Shown: positions 37,955 to 47,266 of the stretch, in pieces | How positions within the stretch are numbered: the stretch's first letter is position 1 | How the letters are laid out: each line of letters starts with the position of its first letter | From: Actinomycetota bacterium | GTDB lineage: Bacteria > Actinomycetota > Thermoleophilia > Solirubrobacterales > Solirubrobacteraceae | DNA: 64,000 bases | Direction of reading: 5' to 3' | Assembly (NCBI GenBank): GCA_005884115.1 | Contig: VAXW01000003.1 | Span: 310,001 to 374,000 of the forward strand | The notes under the pieces: generated by a model | What the model saw: the letters and a program-made list of their open reading frames with translations, nothing else | Told to the model about the DNA's origin: nothing | Databases searched by the model: none | Translations under genes and position numbers: made by a program

Positions 37955-39442
37955 TCACGCGCGCGGGCGCGCGAACGGCGCCCGGGCGCGGAGGGCTTCG
38001 TGCAGCTCGCGCGGCAGTATGCCGACCAGCTGGCCAACGCCCAGGAAGACAACCCCGGCGAGCGCCGCGGCGGCGAAGTCTGGCAGCGCGGATACGAGGA
38101 GAGGCACGCACGCCGCCACCGCGGCCGCTGTGACGCGCAGCAGGAACCGCGCCCCCACCATGACTGCACCGGTGCCGATGCCGGCGCGCAGTCTCCAGTA
38201 GATGAGCGCCGCAAGGAGCGCGTCGCCCGCGACGCTCGCGACCGCGCCGCCCTGCGCATCGAACAGCGGCACGAGCACTCCCGCAAAGACCCCCACGCCG
38301 AGCAGGCCGAGTGAGTTGGTGAGGATGAGCTCGCGCTGGCGCCCGAGAGCGATCAGCGACACGGTCCAGATCTGGTAGAGCGCGATGAACAGCAGCGCGG
38401 CGACCTGAATGCGAAGGACATCCCCCGCCGGTCGGAAGGCATGCCCGCCGATGATCGCCATGACCGGCTCGGCAGCGCGCGCGGCGACGAGCACGACGAG
38501 CACGCCGGCGATGATCGCGCCCTTGCTGAGCCCTGCGATCGCGTAGCGAAGCCGAGCGGGGTCGTCGCGGGCCGCCGCGGTGAGCAGCGGCAGCGCCACG
38601 CCCGCGACGAGGACGGGGATGCTCACAAGCGTCTCCATTGCACGCAGCGATCCGCCGAACAGGCCGGTCTGGCGCGGGCTGGAGACGAGCGACATGAGCA
38701 CGATCACGAGACGGAAGTAGAGCTGTCCGAGCACGATCGCCACCGCAAGCGGAAGGGCCCGGGCAAGCAGCGCGCGGTGCTTGGCGCGGTCGAAGCTGGG
38801 AGCGATGAAGGCGCCGGCGCCCGCCAGCCGCGGGACCAGGGCCAGGACGGCGAGTCCCACGACGATCTGGACTGCAAAGAAAGGGAGCAGGCGCGCGCCG
38901 ACGATCACTAGCACGGCGACGCCCGCGAGCGTCACGGCCTGCCGGAAGAAATCGATGAAGGCGAGTCCGGCGTTTCGCAGTTCGACCGTCAGCGGCAGCA
39001 GCAGCGAGTTGGCGAGCGCCATGATCAGCATGCCGGCGCCGGCGAGCGCGGTACCGGCGATCATGCGAGCCGGGTAGCCGGCGACGGCAGCGAACGCGAC
39101 CATCGCGAGCACCGCCAGCGGCGTGACCACGAGTCGCTGGCCGACGACGTTGGCGATGAGAGCCGAGCGCTCCGGGCGGGGAAGCAGCGCGAGCTCGCGG
39201 CTGGCACTCACGTTGAGCCCGTTTTCGGACACGCTGCCGGCGATCGCGACCAGCGACAGCACGGTCACGTAGCGCCCCGACTCGGCGACGCCCAGGTGGC
39301 GCAGCAGCAGCGCAGCCGTCACGACCCCCACCACGACGCCGGCCGCGTTGCCGGCGGCCCGCAGGGCACTCCCGCGGATTACCCGGCCGCCGGCCTCGGT
39401 GGAGGTGAGGATGTCGCCCGAGACCGCCTCTTGGGGCTCCAT
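37955..39442 (-). CDS. Wzx-like polysaccharide flippase
   Basis: This 495-residue protein has about 14 hydrophobic segments arranged like the polysaccharide transport/MATE-fold flippases, with the early motif LLLRHLGVAESGRYVTVLSLVAIAGSVSENGLNVSASRELA. It should move lipid-linked oligosaccharides across the cytoplasmic membrane. Candidate substrates would be made by the GT2 enzymes in this window (32297, 45813, 47263), but none is adjacent. It is divergent from the integrase remnant. Confidence 0.85.
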   Translation of the reverse strand: MEPQEAVSGDILTSTEAGGRVIRGSALRAAGNAAGVVVGVVTAALLLRHLGVAESGRYVTVLSLVAIAGSVSENGLNVSASRELALLPRPERSALIANVVGQRLVVTPLAVLAMVAFAAVAGYPARMIAGTALAGAGMLIMALANSLLLPLTVELRNAGLAFIDFFRQAVTLAGVAVLVIVGARLLPFFAVQIVVGLAVLALVPRLAGAGAFIAPSFDRAKHRALLARALPLAVAIVLGQLYFRLVIVLMSLVSSPRQTGLFGGSLRAMETLVSIPVLVAGVALPLLTAAARDDPARLRYAIAGLSKGAIIAGVLVVLVAARAAEPVMAIIGGHAFRPAGDVLRIQVAALLFIALYQIWTVSLIALGRQRELILTNSLGLLGVGVFAGVLVPLFDAQGGAVASVAGDALLAALIYWRLRAGIGTGAVMVGARFLLRVTAAAVAACVPLLVSALPDFAAAALAGVVFLGVGQLVGILPRELHEALRARAPFARPRA

Positions 39443-39478
39443 GAGCCGCAGGTTACGTGGGGTGGGGGACAGGGCTAG

Positions 39479-40091
39479 CAGGCGAACGAGCGGGTACTCG
39501 CGCCGACCACCGCCCGCATCGTCCTAATCGCGCTCAACCAGGTGTGCCGCTTCGCCGTCCGGCGCGGCTGGCCCGCCGACAACCCCGTCGCCAAGCTCGA
39601 ACCCGGCGAGAAGCCGCATTGGACGCCGCAGAAGGTTGCGATCCTGGAAAGGCGAGCAGCTCGCCCGCTTCCTCGCCCACGCCGGGCCGCATCGACCACT
39701 TTTCGAGTTCCTCGCCTACACCGGCCTACGCGTCGGCGAAGCCCTCGGCCCCACATGGGCCGACATCGACCTCGACGCGGGGCTGATCCGCGTGCACCGC
39801 GTCGTCGGCAAGGCGTTCCGAGCGACAGTCCAACGCGCCGCCATCACCGCCACCGGACGGCTCTCCCTACACTCCCTCCGCCACGGCTACGCCTCGCTCT
39901 TGATCGCAAAAGGCCTGAACGTCGTCTTCGTCAGCCGCCAGCTCGGGCACGCCAACCCGACTGTGACGCTCTCGACCTACGCGCACCTATTCGAAGCGCG
40001 CAAACCACGCTCACGCGGCGAGGGAGGCGCTGGAGACGAGCTATGCGGCGACAGCAGTCCCCACAGCGCCGTGACCGCTCGCCGGTGGTAA
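39479..40091 (+). pseudogene. tyrosine integrase remnant, frameshifted and internally deleted
   Basis: An in-frame TAG at 39476 cuts off the 5' end. From 39479 one frame encodes part of the core-binding domain (TTARIVLIALNQVCRFAVRRGWPADNPVAKLEPGEKPHW). Near 39650 the homology shifts to another frame (EQLARFLAHAGPHRPLFEFLAYTGLRVGEALGPTWADIDLDAGLIRVHR), where the first catalytic Arg lies. About 70 residues are then missing before LSLHSLRHGYASLLIAKGLNVVFVSRQLGHANPTVTLSTYAHLFE, which contains the HxxR and final Tyr motifs. After LFE the frame shifts again, since HAAREALETSYA appears in a third frame. A functional integrase cannot be made, so this is a decayed mobile-element relic. Confidence 0.85.
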
Positions 40092-40115
40092 CAGCCGTGG
40101 TAACAAGTCGCCGCG

Positions 40116-40280
40116 CAGCTCGCCGCCAAGGGCTTGAACGTGGTGCTCGCCAGCCGCCAGCTCGGACACGCCAACACGGACGTCACCCTCTGCGCCTGCG
40201 CCGACCACGCCGCAAGCGCACGCGACGCGCTCGAAGAAAGCTATGCGGGAATGGCGGTCACCAGCCAAATCGCGACCTGA
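40116..40280 (+). pseudogene. duplicated integrase C-terminal fragment
   Basis: This frame encodes QLAAKGLNVVLASRQLGHANTDVTLCACADHAASARDALEESYAGMAV, clearly homologous to the end of the preceding integrase remnant (KGLNVVFVSRQLGHANPTVTLSTYAHLFE). The catalytic Tyr of TYAHL is replaced (CACADH). The two copies are separated by a short direct repeat, GTGGTAACAGCCGTGGTAACAA at 40084-40105. It is a remnant of a second integrase or a tandem duplication. Confidence 0.75.
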
Positions 40281-40297
40281 GGCCGCAGGCTGAAAAA

Positions 40298-40323
40298 GAG
40301 GGGGCTCCTTGCGGAGCCCCCTC
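40298..40323 (-). terminator. rho-independent terminator of the collagen-like gene
   Basis: A perfect 11-bp stem, GAGGGGGCTCC and GGAGCCCCCTC, with a TTGC loop is followed on the minus strand by a TTTTTC run, the classic intrinsic terminator layout, 38 bases after the collagen-like stop codon. Confidence 0.93.
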
Positions 40324-40360
40324 GCTTGTGCTGCTTATCGTTCAGTTCGGCTGCGTCGGT

Positions 40361-42691
40361 TCAGTTACCAACGCAGATGAAGTTGACCGTGTTGGCGACG
40401 TTAGGAGTGATGACGAATTTGCTTCCGCTGGTGTTCGCCACCTGTACTCCCTTGCTGTTATCGGTCGTATTGGAAACCGTGCAGGAGTAACTCCCTGCAC
40501 TGGTAAACACCGCTGACCCGGTCAGAGTCACGGTTGCCGGGGCCGACACTGATCCTCTGACGATGTGCGAGCCGGCCTGCAGCGTGCCAGATGTGCTGTA
40601 CAACGATTCGGTTCCTGGAGGACCAGTGGCTCCGGTAGCTCCCGTCGCGCCGGTTGCCCCGGTTACGCCTTGTGCACCGGTGTCCCCGGTCGCGCCGGTG
40701 GTCCCAGTCGCACCCGTTCGCCCGGTCGCGCCTTCTTTGGCTACGAGGCTCCAGTAGCTCGTTTCGATGTCTGGTTTCTTGTTCTGGTTAGGTTCTTTGA
40801 GCGAGATGTAAGAACTACCTTCGTAGAAGACCAATTCGTTTATTTTGTATGTGGTCGACGACGACCAGGTACCGTCCCACGCTCCTGCGACGCCCGCGGC
40901 TCCGGTCGAACCGGTTTTGCCTTCTTTGCCTTCGGGTCCAGTCGCGCCTGTCGCGCCGGTAGCTCCGGTGGCGCCGGTGGCTCCTGTAACGCCCTGAGCT
41001 CCGGTGGCACCGGTTTTGCCTTCGGGTCCAGTCGCCCCGGTCACGCCCGTCGCCCCGGTCGTGCCTTTGGCGCCCGCGGCACCGGTTTCGCCTTTGGCGC
41101 CTTTTTCGGCTACGAGGCTCCAGTATTCGTCGTTTTGGTTTCCTTTTGGTGTCTGTTTCAGGTTAGGTTCTTTGATCGAGATGTAAGAGCTACCTTCGTA
41201 GAAGACCAGTTCTTTCGTTTTGTAAGTGGTCTGCGCAGACCAGTTACCGGCCCAGTTACCGGCGACGCCGGCGGCGCCGGTCGCGCCCGTGGCCCCGGTT
41301 TCGCCGGTCGCCCCAGTCGCGCCAGTTGCTCCGGCTCCGGTTGCGCCTGTTGCGCCGGTTGCGCCATTGGTCCCGTTAGTCCCGTTGGTCCCGTTGGTAC
41401 CAGCGGCTCCGGTTGCGCCTGTTGCGCCGGTTGCGCCATTAGTCCCGTTAGTCCCGTTGGTCCCGTTAGTCCCAGCGGCTCCGGTCGCGCCTGTTGCGCC
41501 GGTGGCTCCCGTCACGCCTTTGGCGCCTTCTTTGCCTTCGGCGCCGGTGGCTCCGGTTTCGCCGTTGGTGCCGTTGGTGCCGGCCTGGCCCGTGGCGCCC
41601 GTGGCTCCGGTTTCGCCGCGATCGCCCGTGGCGCCCGTGGCTCCGGTTTCGCCGCGATCGCCCGTGGCGCCCGTGGCTCCGGTTTCGCCGTTGGTGCCGT
41701 TGGTGCCGTTCGTCCCGGCGGCTCCAGTCGCGCCTTCAGCTCCGGTCGCTCCCTGCGCTCCGGTGGCGCCGGTCACGCCCTGCGCGCCCGTTTCGCCCTG
41801 GATGCCCTGAGCACCAGTTTCGCCGCGTTCGCCCTGAGCTCCCTGGGCACCGGCCGCACCGGTGGCTCCAGTTTTGCCTTCGGCGCCGGCAGCTCCGGTT
41901 TCGCCTTTTTCGCCCTGGATGCCCTGAGCACCAGTTTCGCCGCGTTCGCCCTGAGCTCCCTGCGCTCCGGTTTCGCCGCGGTCGCCCTGGGCGCCCGTGG
42001 CTCCAGCTTTACCTTCGGCTCCGGTCGCGCCTTCGGCGCCGGCCGCTCCGGTGGCTCCCTGCGCTCCGGTGGCGCCGGTCACGCCCTGCGCGCCCGTTTC
42101 GCCCTGGATGCCCTGAGCACCAGTTTCGCCGCGTTCGCCCTGAGCTCCCTGGGCACCGGCCGCACCGGTGGCTCCAGTTTTGCCTTCGGCGCCGGCAGCT
42201 CCGGTTTCGCCTTTGACCCCAGTCGCGCCCTGCTGTCCTTCCGCGCCCGTCGCCCCCGTAGCCCCGGTTGCGCCGGAGGCGCCAGTGGCGCCAGTCACGC
42301 CTTGTGGGCCGGCTTCACCGCGTTCACCGCGTTCGCCTTTGGCGCCTTTCGGGCCGGTCGCTCCGGTCGCGCCCTTTTCGCCTTTTTCGCCCCTCAAGCC
42401 TTTTTCGCCCTGTTTACCTTCGGGCCCGGTCGCTCCGGTCGCGCCCCGTTCCCCCCTGGGGCCCTGAGGGCCAGTGGGGCCGGTCGGGCCAGTGGGTCCG
42501 GTGGCTCCGGTCACGCCGGTGGTGTTTGCGCCAAGCGCTAGTGGCGCCATGACGAACAGCATGAGCGCGAACGTCGCAAGGGTCCCAACGAGCGCACGCG
42601 TGCGGCGGGCGGCCTTCGACGCGACCTGAGTCGTCTTTGCCGTCTGCTGGTGGGCTTCCGTGCCCCGGTGGGCGTCCCTGCGCTGGAGCAT
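40361..42691 (-). CDS. collagen-like secreted protein with two chitin-binding-like modules
   Basis: The ATG at 42691 has a strong SD (GGAGGAG, 6-nt spacer) and gives 776 residues. An N-terminal hydrophobic segment ([23 protein letters not shown]) is a signal peptide. Most of the protein is Gly-X-Y repeat, chiefly GATGATG, GPTG, GERGETG, GAQG and GTNG triplets, as in bacterial collagens. Two modules interrupt it, around residues 485-530 and 595-650: [32 protein letters not shown]...YWSLV and [32 protein letters not shown]...YWSLV, resembling CBM5/12 chitin-binding folds. The C-terminal 80 residues form a beta-rich domain suited to trimer registration. Likely an extracellular fibre or adhesin; no wall anchor is visible. 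Confidence 0.88.
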   Translation of the reverse strand: MLQRRDAHRGTEAHQQTAKTTQVASKAARRTRALVGTLATFALMLFVMAPLALGANTTGVTGATGPTGPTGPTGPQGPRGERGATGATGPEGKQGEKGLRGEKGEKGATGATGPKGAKGERGERGEAGPQGVTGATGASGATGATGATGAEGQQGATGVKGETGAAGAEGKTGATGAAGAQGAQGERGETGAQGIQGETGAQGVTGATGAQGATGAAGAEGATGAEGKAGATGAQGDRGETGAQGAQGERGETGAQGIQGEKGETGAAGAEGKTGATGAAGAQGAQGERGETGAQGIQGETGAQGVTGATGAQGATGAEGATGAAGTNGTNGTNGETGATGATGDRGETGATGATGDRGETGATGATGQAGTNGTNGETGATGAEGKEGAKGVTGATGATGATGAAGTNGTNGTNGTNGATGATGATGAAGTNGTNGTNGTNGATGATGATGAGATGATGATGETGATGATGAAGVAGNWAGNWSAQTTYKTKELVFYEGSSYISIKEPNLKQTPKGNQNDEYWSLVAEKGAKGETGAAGAKGTTGATGVTGATGPEGKTGATGAQGVTGATGATGATGATGATGPEGKEGKTGSTGAAGVAGAWDGTWSSSTTYKINELVFYEGSSYISLKEPNQNKKPDIETSYWSLVAKEGATGRTGATGTTGATGDTGAQGVTGATGATGATGATGPPGTESLYSTSGTLQAGSHIVRGSVSAPATVTLTGSAVFTSAGSYSCTVSNTTDNSKGVQVANTSGSKFVITPNVANTVNFICVGN
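41751..41908 (-). repeat. copy 1 of a 158-bp exact intragenic duplication
   Basis: Bases 41751-41908 and 42057-42214 read identically by eye, offset by 306 bases (102 codons, in frame), within the collagen-like gene. They encode the same run of GAQG, GERGETG and GATG triplets. Confidence 0.85.
42057..42214 (-). repeat. copy 2 of a 158-bp exact intragenic duplication
   Basis: Second copy of the unit at 41751-41908. The absence of synonymous differences suggests a recent duplication or gene conversion changing fibre length. Confidence 0.85.
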
Positions 42692-42755
42692 TTGTTCTCC
42701 TCCGTGAGATTGGATAACGAGCGGCACATCGCCGCGCGCGGTTTTCGTTGAGAGA

Positions 42756-42814
42756 ACCGTAAAGGCCCCTGGCCCACGGTCAACCAGAACAAGGCGCAGT
42801 CCTACCTAGACCAA
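42756..42814 (-). promoter_or_regulatory. promoter of the collagen-like gene with shared upstream element
   Basis: On the minus strand the element TTGGTCTAGGTAG (complement of 42802-42814) starts exactly 31 bp before the -35 TTGACC (complement of 42778-42783), followed by a 16-bp spacer and the -10 TACGGT (complement of 42756-42761). The same arrangement occurs before flp and before the gene at 57654. The transcript leader would be about 60 nt. Confidence 0.65.
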
Positions 42815-42940
42815 CGTTTAGGGCCCTCGGGCAGCTGCGGCGCGCCGGCTTGGGCAAGCTAAGCCAGTGGAACGCGTGGCAGAGCCGAACATCCGCGGAC
42901 GCTCGGCCGTTCCATCTGACGGCGCATCTAGCATGCGCGC

Positions 42941-43312
42941 ATGCCCAACGGACCCTTGCTTCCCACTACGGCGCGCGCGTCTCGAATGCGCGGCGGAGCT
43001 GGTGTCGCGATCGCGATGCTCGCATCCTCCGTGCTGCTCGGGGCCTGCGGATCCTCGAAAGGCTCGAGCTCGACCTCGAAAACCAAAATCGACACAGCCC
43101 GCGTCGCGCGCTCGATCGAACAGAGCATCTTCGCGCAGCGCCACCTCAAAGCGAGCGTCGTCTGCCCGACCGGGATACCTCAGGAAGCCGGCAAGACGTT
43201 CGAATGCGTGGCGACCACGCCCCAACCCAAGAACCCGAAGAAACTTGTCAAAACGCCCTTCGTCGTGACGATCCAGAACAGCAAGGGCTACGTGACCTAC
43301 GTCGGCAAGTAG
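42941..43312 (+). CDS. DUF4333-type lipoprotein
   Basis: This 123-residue protein (or 108 from the ATG at 42986) has a lipoprotein signal, VAIAMLASSVLLGAC, with the lipobox LGAC. After a Ser/Lys linker comes a domain with VVCPTGIPQEAGKTFECVATT and a terminal FVVTIQNSKGYVTYVGK, matching DUF4333 domains of actinobacterial envelope proteins. Two Cys probably form a disulphide. No SD is visible; a TAGCAT hexamer seven bases before the first ATG suggests a leaderless transcript. It is divergent from the collagen-like gene. Confidence 0.75.
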   Translation: MPNGPLLPTTARASRMRGGAGVAIAMLASSVLLGACGSSKGSSSTSKTKIDTARVARSIEQSIFAQRHLKASVVCPTGIPQEAGKTFECVATTPQPKNPKKLVKTPFVVTIQNSKGYVTYVGK

Positions 43313-43334
43313 CCGCGCGAGCGCTGGCGTGCGC

Positions 43335-45806
43335 TCAGGCGCTGCGCACCAGCTCGACCCAGTCGAGTGGGCGCCCGCACAGTTCTTCGCTGCGCTGCGG
43401 TGAAACGGCCATCAGCTCGCTCTTCGGCGTCTGCGGCTCAAGCGCGATGGCAGTGAGGTTGGTCAGCGCGTTCTCAGCGCTGCCAGCAGTCAGGTTGGGG
43501 TGCGGATACTCCAGCGCGAACGCATGCACGCCTTGATCCAGCGCCACGTCGGCGACATGCACGTAGCCGTTGATCGACGAAAGCTCGTCCTTGATGACGC
43601 CGATGTAGCGCCCGTCGACGCTCACGCGAAAGCCGCGCGCGAAGCTTCCCCCGAGCCAAAGGCCATATCTCTGGCGGCTGGCGACCGCGATGTGGCTGAC
43701 CGCCTCCCCCGGGCGCGTGGGGCTGAGCGAATGTCCGCTCGGGTCGTGGTACCAGGCAGCGGGCCATAACGTCTGGTCCCCGCGCGCGACGATCGGTTCC
43801 GGACGCATGTACGCGAGAAGCTCAGCGTGCTCGCGGGCGGCCTGGCGCGCAAGCCCCTGGAGCCAGCTGCACGGCGGCGTCGCGACCGGATCGACGGAGC
43901 ACAACGGCTTCGTGGGACCACCCTGGGCGACGCCGCAGTAGGGCAGGGTGCCCGATTCGCCGAGGGCGATGTGCTCGATGATCGCGCTCGCGGGGCGCGC
44001 CGGTCGCTGCCAGAGCTGGTAGTAGCGTCCGTGCCAGATGAGCCGGTAGTTCGACGGTGGGCGGCTTTCCGCCGGCGAGCGTCGTGTGACGATCGAGCGG
44101 TAGGGCTCGAGCGTCGCGAGAGCAAACGAGTCGAGATCCGCGGCGGCGGCCTTCGTCAATATCGATCCGCGCCAGGTCGGCAGCGTGGCCGTGCGGTACT
44201 CCGCCGGCTCGACCGGGGCTCCCGCGCGCAGGAAGTGGCGGTCGGCATAGATTTCGTACTCGTTCACAAACGTCGGGCCTGCGCCGCGCACCAGCTTGCC
44301 GATGTGCGAGAGCTCCGCCAGGCGGGCCCTCGGCGCGAGCGTCGCGTCGCCGTAGCCGAGCACGTTCGACCACAGCACCCCTCCCACGAGCGCGAGGGTC
44401 ACCGCTGCCCCGCCGAGCCTCGCGATCCGCCGGGTCTCTCCGAGGCGCCAGAGGAGCGCCGCACCGCCCAGAGCCGCCACCAGAAGCGCCGGCGAGGAGA
44501 TCGCTAGCGCCTTCCCGATCACCCACGGCGTCGCGTCCGAGGCGTACAACACGCCACATCCGCTCAGCGCGACGGCTACATAGAGCGCCACGCCCGGCTC
44601 GCGCCGGCGTGCGCTCACCCACAGCCCGAACAGCGCCGCCAGGAGCGCCAGGCCGATGAGCAGTGCGCTTGCGAGCGTGGGCGCCGTGAGGCGAAAGTCG
44701 CCGATTGGCCAGATGCCCACGAGCTGAAACGCGCTCAGGGGTTTGATCAGGTTTCCGAGCTTCGTCGCCTGCGTCTGGCCGCTCGAGAATAGGCCGCTCG
44801 CGTTCGAGAGAAAGTGAGCCAGCACCAGCCACACGGGCACCGCGAACGCCGCCGTCTCGACCGCCAGCGAGGCGAGTGAGCCCGCAATCGCGCGGCGTGG
44901 CACGAAAGGACCCTTGCGCCACAGCCAGGAGCCGATGAGCACCACCAGCGCCGGTGCCACCCATCCGGCGGCGCCGGGGCCGAGCGTCTGGATGAGCGCC
45001 CCTGTCGCGAGCGCGAGCGGAAGCAGCGCGCGCCAGCTCGACGGTCGCCGCTGCAGCAGGCCTGCAGCCAGCGCGACCCCGAGCACCAGCAGAAATGCGG
45101 CGGTGAGCTCCTTGATGCCGCCCCACAGGCTGTAACCGTAGAGCAGCGCCGGCTGCGCCGCCGCGAACGCCAGCAGAGCGCGAACACGCGCAGAGGCGAG
45201 GATCTGCTCGAACATCGACCACACACACAGCGCGATAGCCGCGCCGCAGCAGGCCAGGTACGGCTGGAAGATCCAGGCTACGTCCGTGCGCAGCACCCCT
45301 CGAACGACCCCCGGTAGCATGAAGGCGCCGAGCGGGTAGCTCGACCCGACATCGCCCGTGAACACGAGCGAGTAGGTCGATTCGGACTCGCTGCTGACCG
45401 AGCGCGCGTGCGAAAAGACGTGGTCGACGATGTTGAACCAGGTCGACGTGTCGTCGAGCCTCACAAAGCCCGTGAACGTCGCCTGCCCTGACAGCAGCAC
45501 CGGCGCGCCGTAGGCGAGCAGCACACCCGCCGCCGCGATCAGACCCCAGTTCCACAGCCGCCCGCCCGGCCATGCGGCGAACAGCCCAACCGCTGCGCCG
45601 ACGGCGACCACGCTCACGGCCGCGGGCGCTGTGAACGAAAAAGCCGTCGCCGTGCCAGCGACGACCAGCGCCGCTGCAAGACCCAGCGGGATCAGCAGCG
45701 CGTCGGGGACAGTCGTCCCGGCTGCGCGCTCGACGATCGCTCCCCAGCCTGCGCCGAGCGCCGCCAAGAGCAGCGGGGCTGCCACCCACGCCAGCACCAG
45801 CGACAT
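43335..45806 (-). CDS. large polytopic membrane protein of a glycan operon, function unknown
   Basis: This 823-residue protein has about 14-15 membrane segments in the first 560 residues and a soluble C-terminal portion of about 260 residues that looks extracytoplasmic and beta-rich (YGLWLGGSFARGFRVSVDGRYIGVI, GVHAFALEYPHPNL). The first loop contains LDDTSTWFNIVDHVFSHAR, an acidic loop reminiscent of GT-C type glycosyltransferases, although no family motif is certain. It follows two GT2 genes and a DUF2304 gene on the same strand, so a role in building or exporting a surface glycan is inferred. Confidence 0.65.
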   Translation of the reverse strand: MSLVLAWVAAPLLLAALGAGWGAIVERAAGTTVPDALLIPLGLAAALVVAGTATAFSFTAPAAVSVVAVGAAVGLFAAWPGGRLWNWGLIAAAGVLLAYGAPVLLSGQATFTGFVRLDDTSTWFNIVDHVFSHARSVSSESESTYSLVFTGDVGSSYPLGAFMLPGVVRGVLRTDVAWIFQPYLACCGAAIALCVWSMFEQILASARVRALLAFAAAQPALLYGYSLWGGIKELTAAFLLVLGVALAAGLLQRRPSSWRALLPLALATGALIQTLGPGAAGWVAPALVVLIGSWLWRKGPFVPRRAIAGSLASLAVETAAFAVPVWLVLAHFLSNASGLFSSGQTQATKLGNLIKPLSAFQLVGIWPIGDFRLTAPTLASALLIGLALLAALFGLWVSARRREPGVALYVAVALSGCGVLYASDATPWVIGKALAISSPALLVAALGGAALLWRLGETRRIARLGGAAVTLALVGGVLWSNVLGYGDATLAPRARLAELSHIGKLVRGAGPTFVNEYEIYADRHFLRAGAPVEPAEYRTATLPTWRGSILTKAAAADLDSFALATLEPYRSIVTRRSPAESRPPSNYRLIWHGRYYQLWQRPARPASAIIEHIALGESGTLPYCGVAQGGPTKPLCSVDPVATPPCSWLQGLARQAAREHAELLAYMRPEPIVARGDQTLWPAAWYHDPSGHSLSPTRPGEAVSHIAVASRQRYGLWLGGSFARGFRVSVDGRYIGVIKDELSSINGYVHVADVALDQGVHAFALEYPHPNLTAGSAENALTNLTAIALEPQTPKSELMAVSPQRSEELCGRPLDWVELVRSA

Positions 45807-45812
45807 CTAGAG

Positions 45813-46841
45813 TCAGCCTCCGCGCGGGCAGCGCAGCAGGCGCCGCACGATCGCCATGTAGGGGACGCAGAACGCGTTCGCCACGCCCGCGCCTGCTCCA
45901 GAGATGAGCGCCGAGTCAAGGCGATCCTGGAACAGCCCAAGCAGCTCTCGATCGCTGCAGCGCCGCGACTCCTGCACGGCTCGCCGCGAGGCGAGCACGT
46001 GCTTCCTCAAAGCAAACAGCGAGCCGTACGCACGCAGCTTCGCTCCCAGCCACCCTCCGCGGGCTGCCACCGCGAGGAGGCCCGCCTCGCACGCGAGCAG
46101 CATCGGCGCGAGCAGGAGCAGCGTTGAGAGCTGGTAGTTCGTCAGGACGCTGTACATGCGGTTTCTCTCCAGCAGAAACCACTTCTGCGTTCGCGCGCCG
46201 AAGTCGTAGCTGTGGGCGGCCATCGCCCGCGGGCAGTAGACGACGCGCCGGCCCGCAATCCTCGTTCGCCAGCTGAGGTTGACGTCCTCGTAGTAGAGGA
46301 AGAAGTCCTTCACGAAGCCGCCGAGCTCGAGGTAGATCTCGCGGCGCGCCAAAAAGCACGCGCCCGACGCGACCATCGCGTCCTTGGGGTCCCCATCCTC
46401 GCGTGGCTCGCCGAAGCCGCCCGAAGGGGAGATCCCGGTCGGGTGCAGAGGATTGGCGCCCGCGTTGCGCGTGCTCAAGTCCTCCAGCACGATCTGCGCT
46501 CCGACGATGCCGACGCTCGCGTCGGCATCCGCCACCGCCGCGAGCTGCTCCAGGCAGTCGGACTGCGCCCTCGCGTCCGGGTTCAGGCACACCAGGTAGT
46601 CGCCGCTCGAGCGCTCCGCAGCGAGGTTCAGAGCCGTGTATCCGAGGTTCTCGGGGCACTTGATGTGCCTCACCGACGCCGGCGCGTCCGCCAGCGCGCC
46701 GTCGAGCCGCCCGTCCTCGCCGTTGTCCATGATCAGGACCTCGATCGGCGGGCGCGTCTGCGAGAGCAGGCTTTCGACCGCCGCGCGCAGCTGCGCGGGC
46801 TCCTCGTCGTAGCTCACGATCGCCGCGCTGATGCTGCTCAT
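45813..46841 (-). CDS. GT2 family glycosyltransferase
   Basis: The ATG at 46841 overlaps the DUF2304 stop and gives 342 residues. The GT-A fold is clear: AAIVSYDEEPAQLRAAVESLLSQTRPPIEVLIMDNGED, CPENLGYTALNLAAERSSGDYLVCLNPDA (metal region), ACFLARREIYLELGGFVKDFFLYYEDVNLSWRTRIAG, and the C-terminal RNRMYSVLTNY with a hydrophobic helix. It resembles rhamnosyl- or galactofuranosyltransferases of cell-surface glycans. It lies 6 bases upstream of the large membrane protein. Confidence 0.88.
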   Translation of the reverse strand: MSSISAAIVSYDEEPAQLRAAVESLLSQTRPPIEVLIMDNGEDGRLDGALADAPASVRHIKCPENLGYTALNLAAERSSGDYLVCLNPDARAQSDCLEQLAAVADADASVGIVGAQIVLEDLSTRNAGANPLHPTGISPSGGFGEPREDGDPKDAMVASGACFLARREIYLELGGFVKDFFLYYEDVNLSWRTRIAGRRVVYCPRAMAAHSYDFGARTQKWFLLERNRMYSVLTNYQLSTLLLLAPMLLACEAGLLAVAARGGWLGAKLRAYGSLFALRKHVLASRRAVQESRRCSDRELLGLFQDRLDSALISGAGAGVANAFCVPYMAIVRRLLRCPRGG

Positions 46842-47266
46842 AGAGGCTCGTCCGCGCGCGCCTGCAGCGGCGCCTGGGCCGCGGCGTCGGAGCTCTCCTC
46901 GTGCTCTTCGAGCTGGCGCTGCAACAGCGCCACGCGCTGCGCCAGGGCGTTGTTCTGGTGAGACAGGCGCGAGACAGTGGTGGAGAAGTTCACGAGCATC
47001 ACCAGCACGAACAAGAACGTGACCGCGAACAGCGCCGCCGGGGGGTAGTAGATGCCGACCGCGTGGGAGAGCGTCGTCAGAAGGCCCTGCCACAGAGCCA
47101 GCACGAGCACGCTGACGCCCGCCACGAACCACACGATCGCGTAGCGCTCCAGCAGCCGCCTGCGACGCAAGAGCTCGAAGATCAGCCCCGAGATCACGAT
47201 CGCCAGCGCGATCACCTCAACGCGCTGGTTGGATGCGTTGGTCAGGTGTTGCGCGGTCGCAGTCAT
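46838..47266 (-). CDS. DUF2304 family membrane protein
   Basis: This 142-residue protein has three hydrophobic segments (VIALAIVISGLIFELL, YAIVWFVAGVSVLVLAL and AALFAVTFLFVLVMLVNF) followed by a coiled coil (SRLSHQNNALAQRVALLQRQLEEHEE). That is the DUF2304 arrangement, commonly found beside dolichol-phosphate-mannose synthase-like GT2 genes. It overlaps both neighbours by ATGA, indicating a tight operon. It may anchor or assist the upstream polyprenyl-phosphate glycosyltransferase. Confidence 0.85.
   Translation of the reverse strand: MTATAQHLTNASNQRVEVIALAIVISGLIFELLRRRRLLERYAIVWFVAGVSVLVLALWQGLLTTLSHAVGIYYPPAALFAVTFLFVLVMLVNFSTTVSRLSHQNNALAQRVALLQRQLEEHEESSDAAAQAPLQARADEPL

Noticed and set aside
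40600-42500. Repetitive tract resembling a repeat array or CRISPR
   Set aside because: Repeats follow the codon period of Gly-X-Y triplets and have no constant repeat with unique spacers.
40565-42541. Plus-strand 658-residue ORF and several Pro/Val/Ala-repeat ORFs
   Set aside because: They are antisense shadows of the collagen-like gene. The Gly-X-Y periodicity keeps all frames open; the minus strand has the SD, signal peptide, promoter and terminator.
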